Notes: generated by a model not told the origin, from the letters alone. DNA of 64,000 bases from Lingula anatina (GCF_001039355.2 NW_019773548.1:1-64000), one strand, 5' to 3'. Positions 1 to 13,318 are shown, counted from the first letter of the stretch. Made by a program: numbers and translations.

Positions 1-1279
1 TCTCTCTCGGACCAGAAAACAATAATTGTGAATGTACCAATTTTCAGGAAGATTAGGATTAAAATTATAACGCTTATATATGCTTTGCCAGTGAAATTGA
101 AGGCTGTGAAATAATCAGTTACACTGGTATCTTTCCACAGTGACATTGAGGTTTCCATATCTGGTTGAAACTGGTTCATTTATCTCTGTAAACTTACTGA
201 CGTTTAATATTGTTTGCACAAGAAGTCTCAAGAGGAAAAAACTGACTAGAAGTGTCACCCCTACTGAGTCAATACTTTGGGGGAGATAAATAACTGTAGA
301 ATGATATGCTCTTGGTATCATTTTAATAGCATCAAATTTCACAAAAGAAACGGTTCTAACTAAATAATTCACCTGAATCGATATTCTGACATTGCTTATA
401 TTCCGCCTCGTCAGGTTAATAACTTTGATTACTCTTATTCAGGGGGTGACACTTCTATTGTCCAGTGTGTGTATCATTACACATACACTGCAGAATGATC
501 ATCTGCACCAACCCAACGGCATTTCGTCATTCACTTCCTTCTTTTACCATATTCCCGGTAGTAATACCCCTCCCCAAATAAAAACACCCTGTAATACAGG
601 TACATCTAACAACTGAATCCACATTTCTGTGGTTGTTTTCCATTGTAGGCCTAATCTTTAATAGAAAACAATAATTGACTTCATTTTGTTATTTTGTTTG
701 TTTTTATGTACGAAAGACCCCAGTGTGTCCGGTGTGTCTGCAAGTGAAATATCAAGATTAATTATTGTTTCGCTATTGTCATTCACCTCCCTCTTGTAAA
801 ACAGTTCCCTTCACCTTGATTCACTGTTAAGTTTACCATATTATTATATCGATTACAATTGAATAACACTTTTTTGTTTTATAAATGATATTAAGTACTA
901 ATCCTTCTGTGAAGTAAAATCAATTACATCATCTTTTAAAAAGCAGTAAATTAATTAGTAATTATACACACGTATGGCCACACAAGTATAAAATAATCAC
1001 ACCCATTGCTCAATGGAATAAAATATGTATTTTCAAACAAATAAATACGCATAAAAAGCGGGAGAAAATATACTTTCATATTTTGTTGGTACATGTAATT
1101 ATATGCGACCAGTCTTTAACGGGGTATACATTTATAGTACGTGTATAAGGACACGTAAATAACATTTTGAAATAGCACCTACATTGAGACTTTCTTTGAA
1201 AGCAAGACACCCATTCTGAGATATTTTTTTCGTAAAATTAGCCCAAAGTACATATACTGGCATATATGACGTTTGTTAA

Positions 1280-1575
1280 AGGGATAATAACTCTTCGTTT
1301 CGGCAAAAAAATGAATTTTCCTGGAGTAAACACCAATTTTCCCAAACTTACCAATGGTTTATCAATCCATTTTTGCATTCAAAGTTATCCATGGTTGTTT
1401 TCTAAAAGAGTATAGCCATCAATGGAGGTCACGTGGTCTAAAGACAAGCTCAGATATCAGAATAATAGCTATAACTGCCGTTTTTGTGGTAAAACAGAAT
1501 ATATTATATTTCTATGAGTTATTCACACTGTTTTTAATGGGAAATATAGATCTCATACGAAGAGTTATTATCCCT
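1280..1575. mobile_element. piggyBac-type MITE, copy 1
   Basis: Terminal inverted repeats AGGGATAATAACTCTTCG and its complement, flanked on both sides by TTAA (1276-1279, 1576-1579), the piggyBac target site. 296 bp, no transposase. Confidence 0.85.
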
Positions 1576-1718
1576 TTAATACACTGAACAATTTCGAAGT
1601 ATTAAGAGTGACATTTGTCATTTGTCCCCTGTCTGTCTGCTGTCTGTGTTAATATCTAAAAGATAATGAATAGCTAATGAAAATTACAATTGCTACTGGT
1701 ATATAAAAGATAATAAAA

Positions 1719-2110
1719 CATCAGTGATGTACCCTTCAAGTGCCCCCCCCCCCAGGGTTGTGTGGCTTACCCATTATACTGTACTGTACCCCTGCACCTA
1801 TGTCAATGTCCCAAACAAACATCAGTGATGTACCCTTCAAGTGCCCCCCCCCCCCCAGGGTTGTGTGGCTTACCCATTATACTGTACTGTACCCCTGTAC
1901 TTATGTCAATTTCCCAAACAAATATGTGATGTACCCTTCAAGTGCCCCCCCCCCCCCCCAGGTTCGTGTGGCTTACCTGTTATACTGTACTGTACCCCTG
2001 TACTTATGTCAATGTCCCAAACAAACATCAGTGATGTGCCCTTCAAGTGCCCCCCAGGGTTGTGTGGCTTACCCGTTATACTGTACTGAGCATATACCGG
2101 TAGGTCACTG
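1719..2110. repeat. Minisatellite, about 101-bp unit with poly-C core
   Basis: About four units, each with a C-run of 5 to 14 bases, then AGGGTTGTGTGGCTTACCC and TATACTGTACTGTACCCC. Open frames read through it are rich in Pro, Cys and Tyr and are not genes. A shortened version is at 7268-7475. Confidence 0.9.
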
Positions 2111-2896
2111 TCCCCAACAAGTGTGAGTGTGTGAAGTGTAATGAACATACCCCACATCTTTTACATATAGATAAATAAACAACAACAAAAAGACATTTGG
2201 TGACGATATTTGCTGTGCAGCTGTGATTGTGGCATGCATATCTAACACACAAAAAAAATAATGTAAATAAATAAAAACGAATGTCGTCACTTACAATCAA
2301 CAGGTTGCAGAATTTTGCAATTAAAGTAGAACCGAATTCTTGAAAACGAGCTACCACCTCGCAACCGAAAAAATCTTGATGTACATTTTACAAAAACGTC
2401 ACATTTTATGGGTTTAAGGTGGGTGAGGACAAAGGTAGGCCCCTTGACACAGTACCTCACTATGGATTTACAGGATTTGAATTTTCATTCATTTTTAATA
2501 ATTTCAAATTTCTCTAATATTGGAAATACTTGAAAAAAATACAAGTGCTGACCTCATCTTGACGTCATTAAAGCTCCCCGCCTTAAATGAAAGGAACAAG
2601 TATTTTTAATCTAAAGGACTTGTGCTAAAAGATAATTGTTGAGATTAGTGTTGACATCCCCGTTAAGCATCGAGCGTATTTCGCATTGAGCGCTTAACAT
2701 AATTACCTGTTTATTCATTTATTTATTGAAACGCGAAGGGGCGAGTTGTGGAATCGAGACGCTTACACTCGGTCGCAATGCTGATTATTCAAAATAAACA
2801 GCATTATCAAGCCGGCCTTTATCTTTCCTTGTTTTGTGTGTCTATAACAGACAACTCGTAGCACACTGGCCGAGTGAAGTTTTGTGATTACTTTTA

Positions 2897-3352
2897 ATGG
2901 AAATGGCGACAGCGCAGGAAGGTACTGCTCAACTAGGTGTCCCACCCCTAACCGTCATAGAAGAACATGGCCAGCGTGGAGAGATCAAAAAAGGGTCAAC
3001 TTCTTTTTGCTACGGAGTGGTTAAGGCGGTGGTTGCAGTCTTCGTTTACCTCTCGTTACTTTTTTGCTTGGTCGCCAGCAAAATTTCCGTTTTAGTAATT
3101 TCACAAGATTTGACAGAAGGCAACGGCACTGAGAAGCAATTTCAGACCCACCTTGATGCGGACGGACGTCTGTCTATGTTGATGCTTCTGCTGATATTTT
3201 TAGTTCCTTATGTGGTGACATTTCTGTGGTGTCTCTGGTCGTCTGGGGTGCTGTTCACCATGGCGGGCTGGCTGTGCTGCCGGTGTTATTCCGAAGAGAA
3301 CAACATGGATTTCGGCTTTAAACCATGGCCTACTCTCTTATCTTGCACCGTG
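2897..3352 (+). CDS. Duplicate copy of chitin synthase exon 1
   Basis: Nearly identical to 8287-8736: two membrane segments, the same GTAAGT donor and phase 0. It has an extra in-frame ATG two codons upstream of the start shared with the other copy, and one visible coding change near the 3' end (Cys for Phe in the TLLS motif). It lies in block 1-6956, which repeats 6958-12330. This is probably the other haplotype of the same exon placed next to it by the assembler. If the duplication is real, it would be an alternative first exon. Confidence 0.8.
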
Positions 3353-3771
3353 GTAAGTAAAATATGCATCTTCAGTTTTATTGTTTGCGAGCAGAATTTG
3401 ATTGAAACTGTACAAAGCAAAAAAGACAAACTTTTCTGGAGACGTGCTGGAGCACATTAAAGTATATAATTGAAAATGTTTGTTTAAATGGGACTGATCT
3501 GTTTTGTTTTGTTATTCATACTGACGAAATTTTAAGTGTTCGATTTCCACACTTACTGAAAGGATACCTGCAGAATTAATACGAAGAGATGTTTGCCACC
3601 AGACAAGCATAGCGCCCAAAGATCATGCAGTGCTTTGATGAAAATGATACATTAATGCCAATGGTGTGGTTTCACAAGTTAATTTTATCTGTAAATTTGG
3701 TCGAAACTTTTGGATCAACTTTTGGGTCTATTTAAGTTCAAGGTGGAAATAGGATTTAATTCAACCTGAAC

Positions 3772-3987
3772 AATAGTCCAGGAAATTGGTGNATATATAA
3801 GATGTTTTAATTTAAAAGAGTATTTGTGGAGGCCATATTGGATTTGGCGGCCATACTGGAATTTTCAGACATGCCCATATATCCAAAAAAGCTTAGAATT
3901 CCATTATCTACAACTGTGGCAAATTTCATGTTTGTAGGTAAAAAACGCACAATTCACCCTTTTTTCTGCACCAATTTCTTGGACTAC
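3772..3987. other. 216-bp segment present in only one copy of the repeated block
   Basis: Present in copy 1 and absent at the matching point near 9163 in copy 2. It contains a single N at 3792 and a GGCGGCCATACTGGAATTTT-like stretch. No clear terminal repeats, so the insertion class is unknown. The open frame at 3826 within it has no features of a gene. Confidence 0.6.
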
Positions 3988-4625
3988 AAGGAGGTAGTTG
4001 GCTCATACTCATTTTTTATTAAGATAGGTGTTAAATATTGCGCAATACCCGGGTACCCTGTGTTATAGGTAAGGGCAAATGTTGAATGTGCCGGTACGAT
4101 ATTGCTACAGGTTGTTGTTTACTATTCAAATATACATGTATTCGAAGGTTTCCAAAACCGAAAAGGCCACGAATGCCATGAGAAGGAAACCGGACATACG
4201 GAAAGTATACGGAAATTATATGAACATCGCCCTAGTGACCTTGGCTTAGTCATGTAGACTTAATTATCGTCCTATGCATCTAACTGAGATATATGAGCCC
4301 TGTGATATTTATTTTTTATCTCCGGATAGGTTATCGGATAGGTGGCAGAGAAATAGATATGTTTTAACTTTCGGGACTGTTTTACATTTAGCTGCAAATA
4401 TGATACGGACACCGGTGATACGGGCGGCGAGCGGCAATGGCTGTTCATCGAAAAGTAAAACAACCCCGTATAGCAAGACAATTACGAGCTGCAGCGCGAT
4501 CGCCGCAGGTCCATCCAAAAACTCCCGTAATCGAGCATGGGAATTGTACCATGGCGTATACGCTACAGCGTATCGCTACAGCCTACGGGCGTACGTTGGA
4601 AAAATATGTCAAAATGGCCAGCTTA

Positions 4626-5391
4626 AGCCTCGGTCACAACCGGCCGTGCGGGCTCTTACGGCCTGTTTGCGTCCAACTTTTGCGCATAATCTCACTTGCC
4701 GCGCAAGTTCTTCTTGCGAAATTTTGAGTTCGCAGACATCCCGTTAGCACGTACGGAGGATGTTGGACATGTTCAAAAGATTCTACGAATAATCTGCCAA
4801 CAGCGAGGCCGCAAACTAACTTGCTCCACTCGCAAGGAGTTCGCGAGAAGTATGCAAGTGAGTCGTGCGTGGTTTAAGACGCACGTCGTACACAATAAAT
4901 GAACAAGTGTCCTTTGCGTGTTGAGTACGACGCCGTATAAAAGGCGTGCTCACGATGCACGCTCGTGTCGCTACAAATAACGTCGCTTGTGCCTTGTGTA
5001 CAACATTTCAAAAATTTCGAAATTTGATCAATCCACCTTTAATATGCCTCCAAAAGGCAAGGGAAATAAGCTAAGAGAACAGAAAACAAGGAAGGGGGAA
5101 AAAGAAAGAAGTGGGGAGGGGGGATGACGCACGCGGGCAGTACGTCAATACCGGCGTGAGGCAAGCAAAAGGAAATTACTTTCGCCGTGTGTAGCATTCT
5201 CTTCATAAATGGTCAATAGCAAGACAAACAGGTTGCAAGACAAACCCAAGAATTAGTACATCGCACCTTGCAATTAGCGTCCCTGCTTCTCACGTGGACC
5301 CTGCGATTCTCAAGGCAGACTTGCGCCTTTCCTCTACCTCTAAGGACTTCACAGCCTCCTAAAATTCGTGCGTCCGGTTGTGACCGAGTCT
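4626..5391 (+). mobile_element. Inverted-repeat DNA element A, copy 1
   Basis: Ends AGCCTCGGTCACAACCGG and its complement, flanked by TTA-like bases. Inside are a TATA box at 4936-4942 and, about 100 bp later, an ATG at 5044 opening a short basic frame (MPPKGKGNKLREQK) that soon stops. It looks like a deletion derivative of a larger transposon keeping its promoter. Element B at 5693 is a relative in opposite orientation. Second copy at 9799-10556. Confidence 0.7.
4936..5046 (+). promoter_or_regulatory. Promoter-like TATA box and start inside element A
   Basis: TATAAAA at 4936-4942, GC-rich palindromic repeats of GTGCTCACGATGCACGCTCG next to it, and an ATG at 5044. The same arrangement occurs in all four elements of the family, so it probably drove the parent transposon's gene. 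There is no host gene downstream that it would serve. Confidence 0.45.
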
Positions 5392-5692
5392 TTAACAAAA
5401 TTGAACAGGCAACAGAGGTGCGCTTTGTTATAGCCACAACGTGGCTTCTCACGGACGCCGCACGAGAAGGGGCATTCGGGCATATATACGGGCAACGTAT
5501 GAGTATTGCAAGGCAAATGTACCAAGAGGTGACCTACCTGTAGATTTATTAATTTTTTTCAATGTGGATTTTGTGTAATTGTAGTCGGGGACTGCATACA
5601 ACTTTTAAATGTCAAAAGTGTGCACGCACTATTGACACGCAGTCGTTTGCTTTACTTTCATCTATAGTACACTCCACGGGGTTGAACACCTA

Positions 5693-6370
5693 AGCCTCAG
5701 TCACAACCGGACGCACGAATTTCAGGATCGTACGTCCACTGCGATTTTTGGGTGTCGCGGAGGCCGTGGAGGTCGTAGAGGTAGAGGAAAGTCTGCCCTG
5801 CGAGTCGCAAGGACCACATGAGATGTCCTTTCAGGCAGGGATGCATATTGCAAGGAGCGATGGTCGTGGAAATTGTACTCATTTCTTGATTTTGTGATGC
5901 TTCCTGTGTACGTGGCACACATTCACCACTTACGAAGGAATGCAACGCACGGCGAAAGCAGTGCCCTTTTGTGTCAGTTTTGCTTCACACTTACCTCACA
6001 CGTTTGTGGTAACGTACTCACGGCATGCGTCAGTTTTGCTTCCTGTTCTCCCCTTCTTTCTTTTTCCCCCTCCCTTTTTTCTACTATGTAAGCTTCTTTC
6101 TCTTGCCTTTTGGAGGCATAATAGAAACTAAATTGAGCACAAATTTGAAAATTTTGAAAATTGTTGTACACGTTACACAGTCGACGTTCATTGTAAAGAC
6201 ACGAGCGTGCGTCGTGAGCACGCCTTTTATACACCATGTTAGGTGGTGACGAACGTGCGACGCATTCCCGGTGTGCTCTCGACTTTGTCCGTTAGTTGTG
6301 AGGGCGTGCGCCTTACTCAACACGCATAGGACACTTGCTCATTTATTGTTTACGACGTGCGTCTGCATGT
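5693..6370 (-). mobile_element. Inverted-repeat DNA element B, copy 1 (3' part deleted)
   Basis: Begins AGCCTCAGTCACAACCGG. On the minus strand it reads like element A: a TATA-like CTTTTATAC complement near 6229, then an ATG opening MPPKGKRKKLT. Compared with 10858-11716 it lacks the last part including the right terminus. Confidence 0.65.
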
Positions 6371-6781
6371 GAACATGTGAACCAAATCGGCCGATTTGAT
6401 GTGCATCGAATTTTTTCAACAAATCGGGACATAAATCAGCACATGTGTTGTATTCCATGGGCATAATTTGGACGAAAAAGGTCAAAGTATATTATTACTC
6501 TGATATAAAGCGTTCTTTGTATTAGGGAGACGAAATGTCAGGATAATCAATAAACCCAACGTACATGTAGTTTCGTCTTGGGAGTTCAAACACTTGCCTT
6601 CACACACAACATGTCACCTTACAAATGCATGCCTTCGCCAAACTGGAACAAATCTTGCGAAACAGATGGATTTTTTTTTCTTTAGTATTTATCAATTTTT
6701 ACATTGTATTATTCTTGCCTTTGTGCAACTGAAACAAATTTTCTTTCCGAAAATCTCCAAATGCGCCATTTCTCATTTCAG

Positions 6782-6956
6782 GGGTTTGTGTCAAGTGTTT
6801 TAGAAGTTGGTGGACTCTGGATTCTTGTCACCACTGTGTATACTCATGCGACAGGGATCACAAGCGTGCTGATGGGAACGTTCGCTTTCACAGCTTACAA
6901 CGCCTGGAATATTCTTGACAACATGATGACGAGACGAAACAGATCCCCAAACCCCG
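6782..6956 (+). CDS. Truncated copy of chitin synthase exon 2
   Basis: The first 175 nt of exon 2, with the same acceptor and the same protein (begins GFVSSVLEVGG, ends RSPNP), cut off inside a codon by the N at 6957. The next base is the start of the repeated upstream block. The complete exon is at 12160-13101. The break inside coding sequence at an N is an assembly signature and not a biological truncation. Confidence 0.85.
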
Positions 6957-7267
6957 NTCTCTCTCTCGGACCAGAAAACCATAATTGTGAATGTACCAAT
7001 TTTCAGGAAATAAGAATTAAAATTATAATGCTTATATGTGCTTTGCCAGTGAAACTGAAGGCTGTGAAATAATCAGTTAAACTGGTATATTTCCACGGTG
7101 ACATTGAGGTTTCCATATCTGGTTGAAACTGGTTCATTTATCTCTGTAACCTAACTGACGTTTAATATTGTTTGCACTAGAAATCTCAAGAGGAAAAAAA
7201 ACATTAACTGGAAGTGTCACCCCTACTGAATCAATACTTTGGGGGAGATAAATGACTGTAGAATGAT

Positions 7268-7475
7268 ATGTCCCAAACAAATATGAGTGATGTACCCTTC
7301 AAGTACCCCCCCCCCCCCCAGGGTCGTGTGGCTTACCCGTTATACTGTACTGTACCCCTGTACTTATGTCAATGTCCCAAACAAACATCACTGATGTACC
7401 CTTCAAGTGGCCCCCCCCCCCCCCCCCCCCCCCAGGGTTGTGTGGCTTACCCGTTATACTGTACTGAGCATATAC
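7268..7475. repeat. Minisatellite, second copy, about two units
   Basis: Same unit as 1719-2110, here with a C-run longer than 20. The repeat lies exactly where copy 2 lacks 1.6 kb relative to copy 1, so recombination within the array may have made the deletion. Confidence 0.85.
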
Positions 7476-8286
7476 CGGTAGGTCACTGTCCCCAACAAGT
7501 GTGAGTGTGTGAAGTGTAATGAACATACCCCACATCATTTACATATAGATAAATAAACAACAACAAAAAGACATTTAGTGACGATATTTGCTGTACAGCT
7601 GTGATTGTGGCATGCATATCTAACACACAAAAAAATAATGTAAATAAATAAAAACGAATGTAGTCACTGACAATCAACAGGTTGCAGAATTTTGCAATCA
7701 AAGTAGAACCGAATTCTTGAAATCGAGCTACCACCTCGCAACCGAAAAAATCTTGATGTGCATTTTACAAAAACGTCACATTTTATGGGTTTAAGGTGGG
7801 CTGAGGACAAAGGTAGGCCCCTTGACACAGTGCCTCGGTATGGATTTACAGGATTTGAATTTTCATTCATTTTTAATAATTTCATGTTTGTATTTCTCTA
7901 ATATTGGAAATACTTGAAAAAAATACAAGTGCTGACCTCATCTTGACGTCATTAAAGCTCCCCGCCTTAAATAAAAGGAACAAGTATTTTTAATCTAAAG
8001 GACTTGTGCTAAAAGATAATTGTTGAGATTAGTGTTGACATCCCCGTTAAGCATCGAGCGTATTTCGCATTGAGCGCTTAACATAATTACCTGTTTATTC
8101 ATTTATTTATTGAAACGCGTAGGGGCGAGTTATGGAATTGAGACGCTTACACTCGGTCGCAGTGCTGATTATTCAAAATAAACAGCATTATCAAGCCGGC
8201 CTTTATCTTTCCTTGTTTTGTGTGTCTATAACAGACAACTCGTAGCACACTGGCCGAGTGAAGTTTTGTGATTATTTTAAATAGAA

Positions 8287-11200
8287 ATGGCGACAGCGCA
8301 GGAAGGTACTGCTCAACTAGGTGTCCCACCCCTAACCGTCATAGAAGAACATGGCCAGCGTGGAGAGATCAAAAAAGGGTCAACTTCTTTTTGCTACGGA
8401 GTGGTTAAGGCGGTGGTTGCAGTCTTCGTTTACCTCTCGTTACTTTTTTGCTTGGTCGCCAGCAAAATTTCCGTTTTAGTAATTTCACAAGATTTGACAG
8501 AAGGCAACGGCACTGAGAAGCAATTTCAGACCCACCTTGATGCGGACGGACGTCTGTCTATGTTGATGCTTTTGCTGATATTCTTAGTTCCTTATGTGGT
8601 GACATTTCTGTGGTGTCTCTGGTCGTCTGGGGTGCTGTTCACCATGGCGGGCTGGCTGTGCTGCCGGTGTTATTCCGAAGAGAACAACATGGACTTCGGC
8701 TTTAAACCATGGCCTACTCTCTTATCTTTCACCGTGGTAAGTAAAATATGCATCTTCAGTTTTATTGTTTGCGAGCAGAATTTGATTGAAACTGTACAAA
8801 GCAAAAAAGACATAAAAATTTCTGGAGACGTGCTTGTATGGCACGGTAAAGTATATAATTGAAAGTGTTTGTTTAAATGGGACTGATCTGTTTTGTTTTG
8901 TTATTCATACTGACGACATTTTAAGTGTTCGATTTCCACACTTACTGAAAGGATACCTGCAGAATTAATAAGAAGAGATGTTTGCCACCAGACAAGCATA
9001 GCGCCCAAAGATCATGCAGTGCTTTGATGAAAATGATACATTAATGCCAATGGTGTGGTTTCACAAGTTAATTTTATCTGTAAATTTGGTCGAAACTTTT
9101 GGATCAACTTTTGGGTCTATTTAAGTTCAAGGTGGAGATAGGATTTAATTCAACCTGAACAAGGAGGTAGTTGGCTCATGCTCATTTTTTATTAAGATAG
9201 GTGTTAAATATTGCGCAATACCCGGGTACCCTGTGTTATAGGTAAGGTCAAATGTTGAATGTGCCGGTACGATATTGCTACAGGTTGTTGTTTACTATTC
9301 AAATATACATGTATTCGAAGGTTTCCAAAACCGAAAAGGCCACGAATGCCATGAGAAGGAAACCGGACATACGGAAAGTATACGGAAATTATATGAACAT
9401 CGCCCTAGTGACCTTGGCTTAGTCATGTAGACTTAATTATCGTTCTATGCATCTAAATGAGATATATGAGCCCTGTGATATTTATTTTTTATCTCCGGAT
9501 AGGTTATCGGATAGGTGGCAGAGAAATAGATATGTTTTAACTTTCGGGACTGTTTTACATTTAGCTGCAAATATGATTCGGACACCGGTGATACGGGCGG
9601 CGAGCGGCAATGACTGTTCATCGAAAAGTAAAACAACCCCGTATAGCAAGACAATTACGAGCTGCAGCGCGATCGCCGCAGGTCCATCCAAAAACTCCCG
9701 TAATCGAGCATGGGAATTGTACCATGGCGTATACGCTACAGCGTATCGCTACAGCCTACGGGCGTACGTTGGAAAAATATGTCAAAATGGCCAGCTTAAG
9801 CCTCGGTCACAACCGGCCGTGCGGGCTCTTACGGCCTGTTTGCGTCCAACTTTTGCGCATAATCTCACTTGCCGCGCAAGTTCTTCTTGCGAAATTTGGA
9901 GTTCGCAGACAGCCCGTAAGCACGTACGGAGGATGTTGGACATGTTCAAAAGATTCTACGAATAATCTGCCAACAGCGAGGCCGCAAACTAACTTGCTCC
10001 ACTCGCAAGGAGTTCGCGAGAAGTATGCAAGTGAGTCGTGCGTGGTTTAAGACGCACGTCGTAAACAATAAATGAACAAGTGTCCTTTGCGTGATGAGCA
10101 CGACGCCCCCACGCCAGGAGTATAAAAGGCGTGCTCACGATGCACGCTCGTGTCGCTACAAATAACGTCGCTTGTGCCTTGTGTACAACATTTCAAAAAT
10201 TTCGAAATTTGATCAATCCACCTTTAATATGCCTCCAAAAGGCAAGGGAAATAAGCTAAGAGAACAGAAAACAAGGAAGGGGGAAAAAGAAAAAAGTGGG
10301 GAGGGGGGGATGACGCACGCCGGCAGTACGTCAATACCGGCGTGAGGCAAGCAAAAGGAAATTACTTTCGCCGTGCGTAGCATTCTCTTCATACAGGTTG
10401 CAAGACAAACCCAAGAATTAGTACATCGCACCTTGCAATAAGCGTCCCTGCTTCTGACGTGGACCCTGCTACTCTCAAGGCAGACTTGCGCCTTTCCTCT
10501 ACCTCTAAGAACTCCACAGCCTCCTAAAATTCGTGCGTCCGGTTGTGACCGAGGCTTTAACAAAATTGAACAGGCAACAGAGGTGCGCTTTGTGATAGCC
10601 ACAACGTGGCTTCTCACGGACGCCGCACGAGAAGGGGCATTCGGGCATATATACGGGCAACGTATGAGTATTGCAAGGCAAATGTACCAAGGGGTAACCT
10701 ACCTGTAGATTTATTAATTTTTTTCAATGTGGATTTTGTGTAATTGTAGTCGGGGACTGCATACAACTTTTAAATGTCAAAAGTCTGCACGCACTATTGA
10801 CACGCAGTCGTTTGCTTTACTTTCATCTATAGTTCACTCCACGGGGTTGAACACCTAAGCCTCAGTCACAACCGGACGCACGAATTTCAGGATCGTACGT
10901 CCACTGCGATTTTTGGGTGTCACGGAGGCCGTGGAGGTCGTAGAGGTAGAGGAAAGTCTGCCCCGCGAGTCGCAAGGACCACATGAGATGTCCTTTCAGG
11001 CAGGGATGCATATTGCAAGGAGCGATGGTCGTGGAAATTGTACTCATTTCTTGATTTTGTGATGCTTCCTGTGTACGTGGCACACATTCACCACTTACGA
11101 AGGAATGCAACGCACGGCGAAAGCAGTGCCCTTTTATGTCAGTTTTGCTTCACGCTTACTTCACACGTTTGTGGTAACGTACTCACGGCATGCGTCAGTT

Positions 11201-13276
11201 TTGCTTCCTGTTCTCCCCTTCTTTCTTTTTCCTCCTCCCTTTTTTCTACTATGTATGCTTCTTTCTCTTGCCTTTTGGAGGCATAATAGAAACTAAATTG
11301 AGCACAAATTTGAAAATTTTGAAAATTGTTGTACACGTTACACAGTCGACGTTCATTGTAAAGACACGAGCGTGCGTCGTGAGCACGCCTTTTATACACC
11401 ATGCGAGGTGGTGACGCACGTGCGACGCATTCCCGGTGTGCTCTCGACTCTGTTCGTTAGTTGCGACGTGCGTCTTGCACAACGCGCGTCTCTCTTGCTA
11501 ACTCCGTGCGAGGGTAGCAAGTTACGCTTGCAGCCTCGATGTTTGCAGGCTATTCGTAGAATCTTTTGGACATGTCCAACATCCTCCGTACGTGCTTACG
11601 GGCTGTCTGCGAACTCGAAATTGCGTAAGATGGACTTGCGTGGGACGTGAGATTCTGCGCAAAATTTGGACGCAAACAGCCCGTAAGAGCCCGTACGGCC
11701 GGTTGTGACCGAGGCTTAAGACGAAAATACGCTGAGTTCAGTGATAACCTTAGCATGTGAACCAAATCGGCCGATTTGATGTGCATCGAATTTGTTCAAC
11801 AAATCGGGGCATAAATCAGCACATGTGTTGTATTCCATGGGCAGAATTTGGACGAAAAAGGCCAAAGTATATTATTACTCTGATATAAACCGTTCTTTGT
11901 GTGAGGGAGACGAAATGTCAGGATAATCAATAAACCCAACGTACATGTAGTTTCGTCTTGGGAGTTCAAACACTTGCCTTCACACACAACATGTCACCTT
12001 ACAAGTGCATGCCTTCGCCAAACTGGAACAAATCTGGCGAAACAGATGGATTTTTTTCTTTAGTATATATCAATTTTTACATTGTATTATTCTTGCCTTC
12101 GTGCAACTGAAACAAATTTTCTTTCCGAAAATCTCCATATGCGCCATTTCTCATTTCAGGGGTTTGTGTCAAGTGTTTTAGAAGTTGGTGGACTCTGGAT
12201 TCTTGTCACCACTGTGTATACTCACGCGACAGGGATCACAAGCGTGCTGATGGGAACGTTCGCTTTCACAGCTTACAACGCCTGGAATATTCTTGACAAC
12301 ATGATGACGAGACGAAACAGATCCCCAAATCCCGACAGTAACAGTAGAAGTCGCTGTCCCGAGGAAAATGTTGCTACCATTTTGGCAATTGTAGCCTTCG
12401 TTTTGAACATCGTTGGGCTTGTGGTAATAACGGTGTATGCAATTATGGAAAAGTCTAGTACTTCTTTTGGTCAGCTCGGAACTCTGTCATGGTCAATTGC
12501 GGCGTCTGTTGCCTGTTTTTCTCTGGCCTGGTTCCCTGGAATTTTGAAATATCAATCAACAGCTTCTAGATCAGCCAACAAGTCTCGCAGCATGGCCAAT
12601 TCTCCACGGTGGAAGGCTGGACTTTTAACAAACATGGAGAAGATAGTTTTGACGCCGCTGACTTTGTATTTGTTTGGGTTATATTACTCCCATGATGATG
12701 ATTTCATCAGAGCTGTCTACGAAAATCAGGGTTATGCTTGGGTCACTGGGCTAAGAGAACACCGTCTCTTTTGGTACTTCATGACAAATGTTCTGACCAG
12801 TTTCAGCGCGTATGTCTTAACATGGTTGGCAACCGCACTGGACATTAGGTTTGTTTTAAGAAAGAGGCACATTTCTATGGCATTTGTTCCCATGGCGTTG
12901 GCGACCCCTCTGTCGGCATTTGTCGTTGGATTTTATCCAGTATGCAACGTGTTACTACCTGATTACCAGTGCGATCAACTTAGGACTGAATCTTCGACAG
13001 TGAATGCACTTGTCCTAGTCTGTCTCTTCGCTGCGAACTTTATCTCAGTCGGAGTGTGGCTAGCAATGAACGATGCACCAAAGATTTCAAAGGAAACTCG
13101 GGTATGCAAAATCCCTGACTTAAATATGTCATCAACTTTTTTCGTTTGCACTTGGTGAGACAAGACCCAAACATTGATTCCTCATTTTGCCTAAGTGTTA
13201 TATAAGAGCTCCCAAACTAGGTCTTAAATTCCTGTTCCAAATATATAGTTTTTCACTGATGGTCAATTCTCTCGTC

Positions 13277-13318
<42 letters not shown>

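Larger units (their letters stand above)
1..6956. repeat. First copy of a large repeated block (5' chitin synthase region)
   Basis: Sequence 1-6956 matches 6958-12330 almost base for base, starting within 2 bases of each contig edge. Differences are structural: 313 to about 1900 is present only here, 3772-3987 is present only here, and element B loses its 3' end here. Contents: chitin synthase exon 1, the start of exon 2 and two inverted-repeat elements. Confidence 0.9.
6958..12330. repeat. Second copy of the large repeated block
   Basis: Counterpart of 1-6956. It continues without a break into the rest of the chitin synthase gene, so this copy belongs to the complete gene. It lacks the 1.6-kb stretch that follows position 312 of the first copy. 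Confidence 0.9.

Noticed and set aside
1740-2126. Overlapping Pro/Cys/Tyr-rich open frames on both strands
   Set aside because: Translation of the poly-C minisatellite in several frames; no start context, splice sites or domain.
4274-4902. Open frames at 4274-4902 and their copies at 9447-10050
   Set aside because: They cross the end of element A and frames differ between the two near-identical copies; no protein family recognised.
5213-6323. Many short frames within elements A and B (also 10213-11650)
   Set aside because: Palindromic transposon sequence yields mirror frames on both strands. Only the MPPKGK start next to a TATA box was kept as a note.
12975-13163. Minus-strand frame over chitin synthase exon 2
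   Set aside because: Shadow of a well-supported plus-strand exon.
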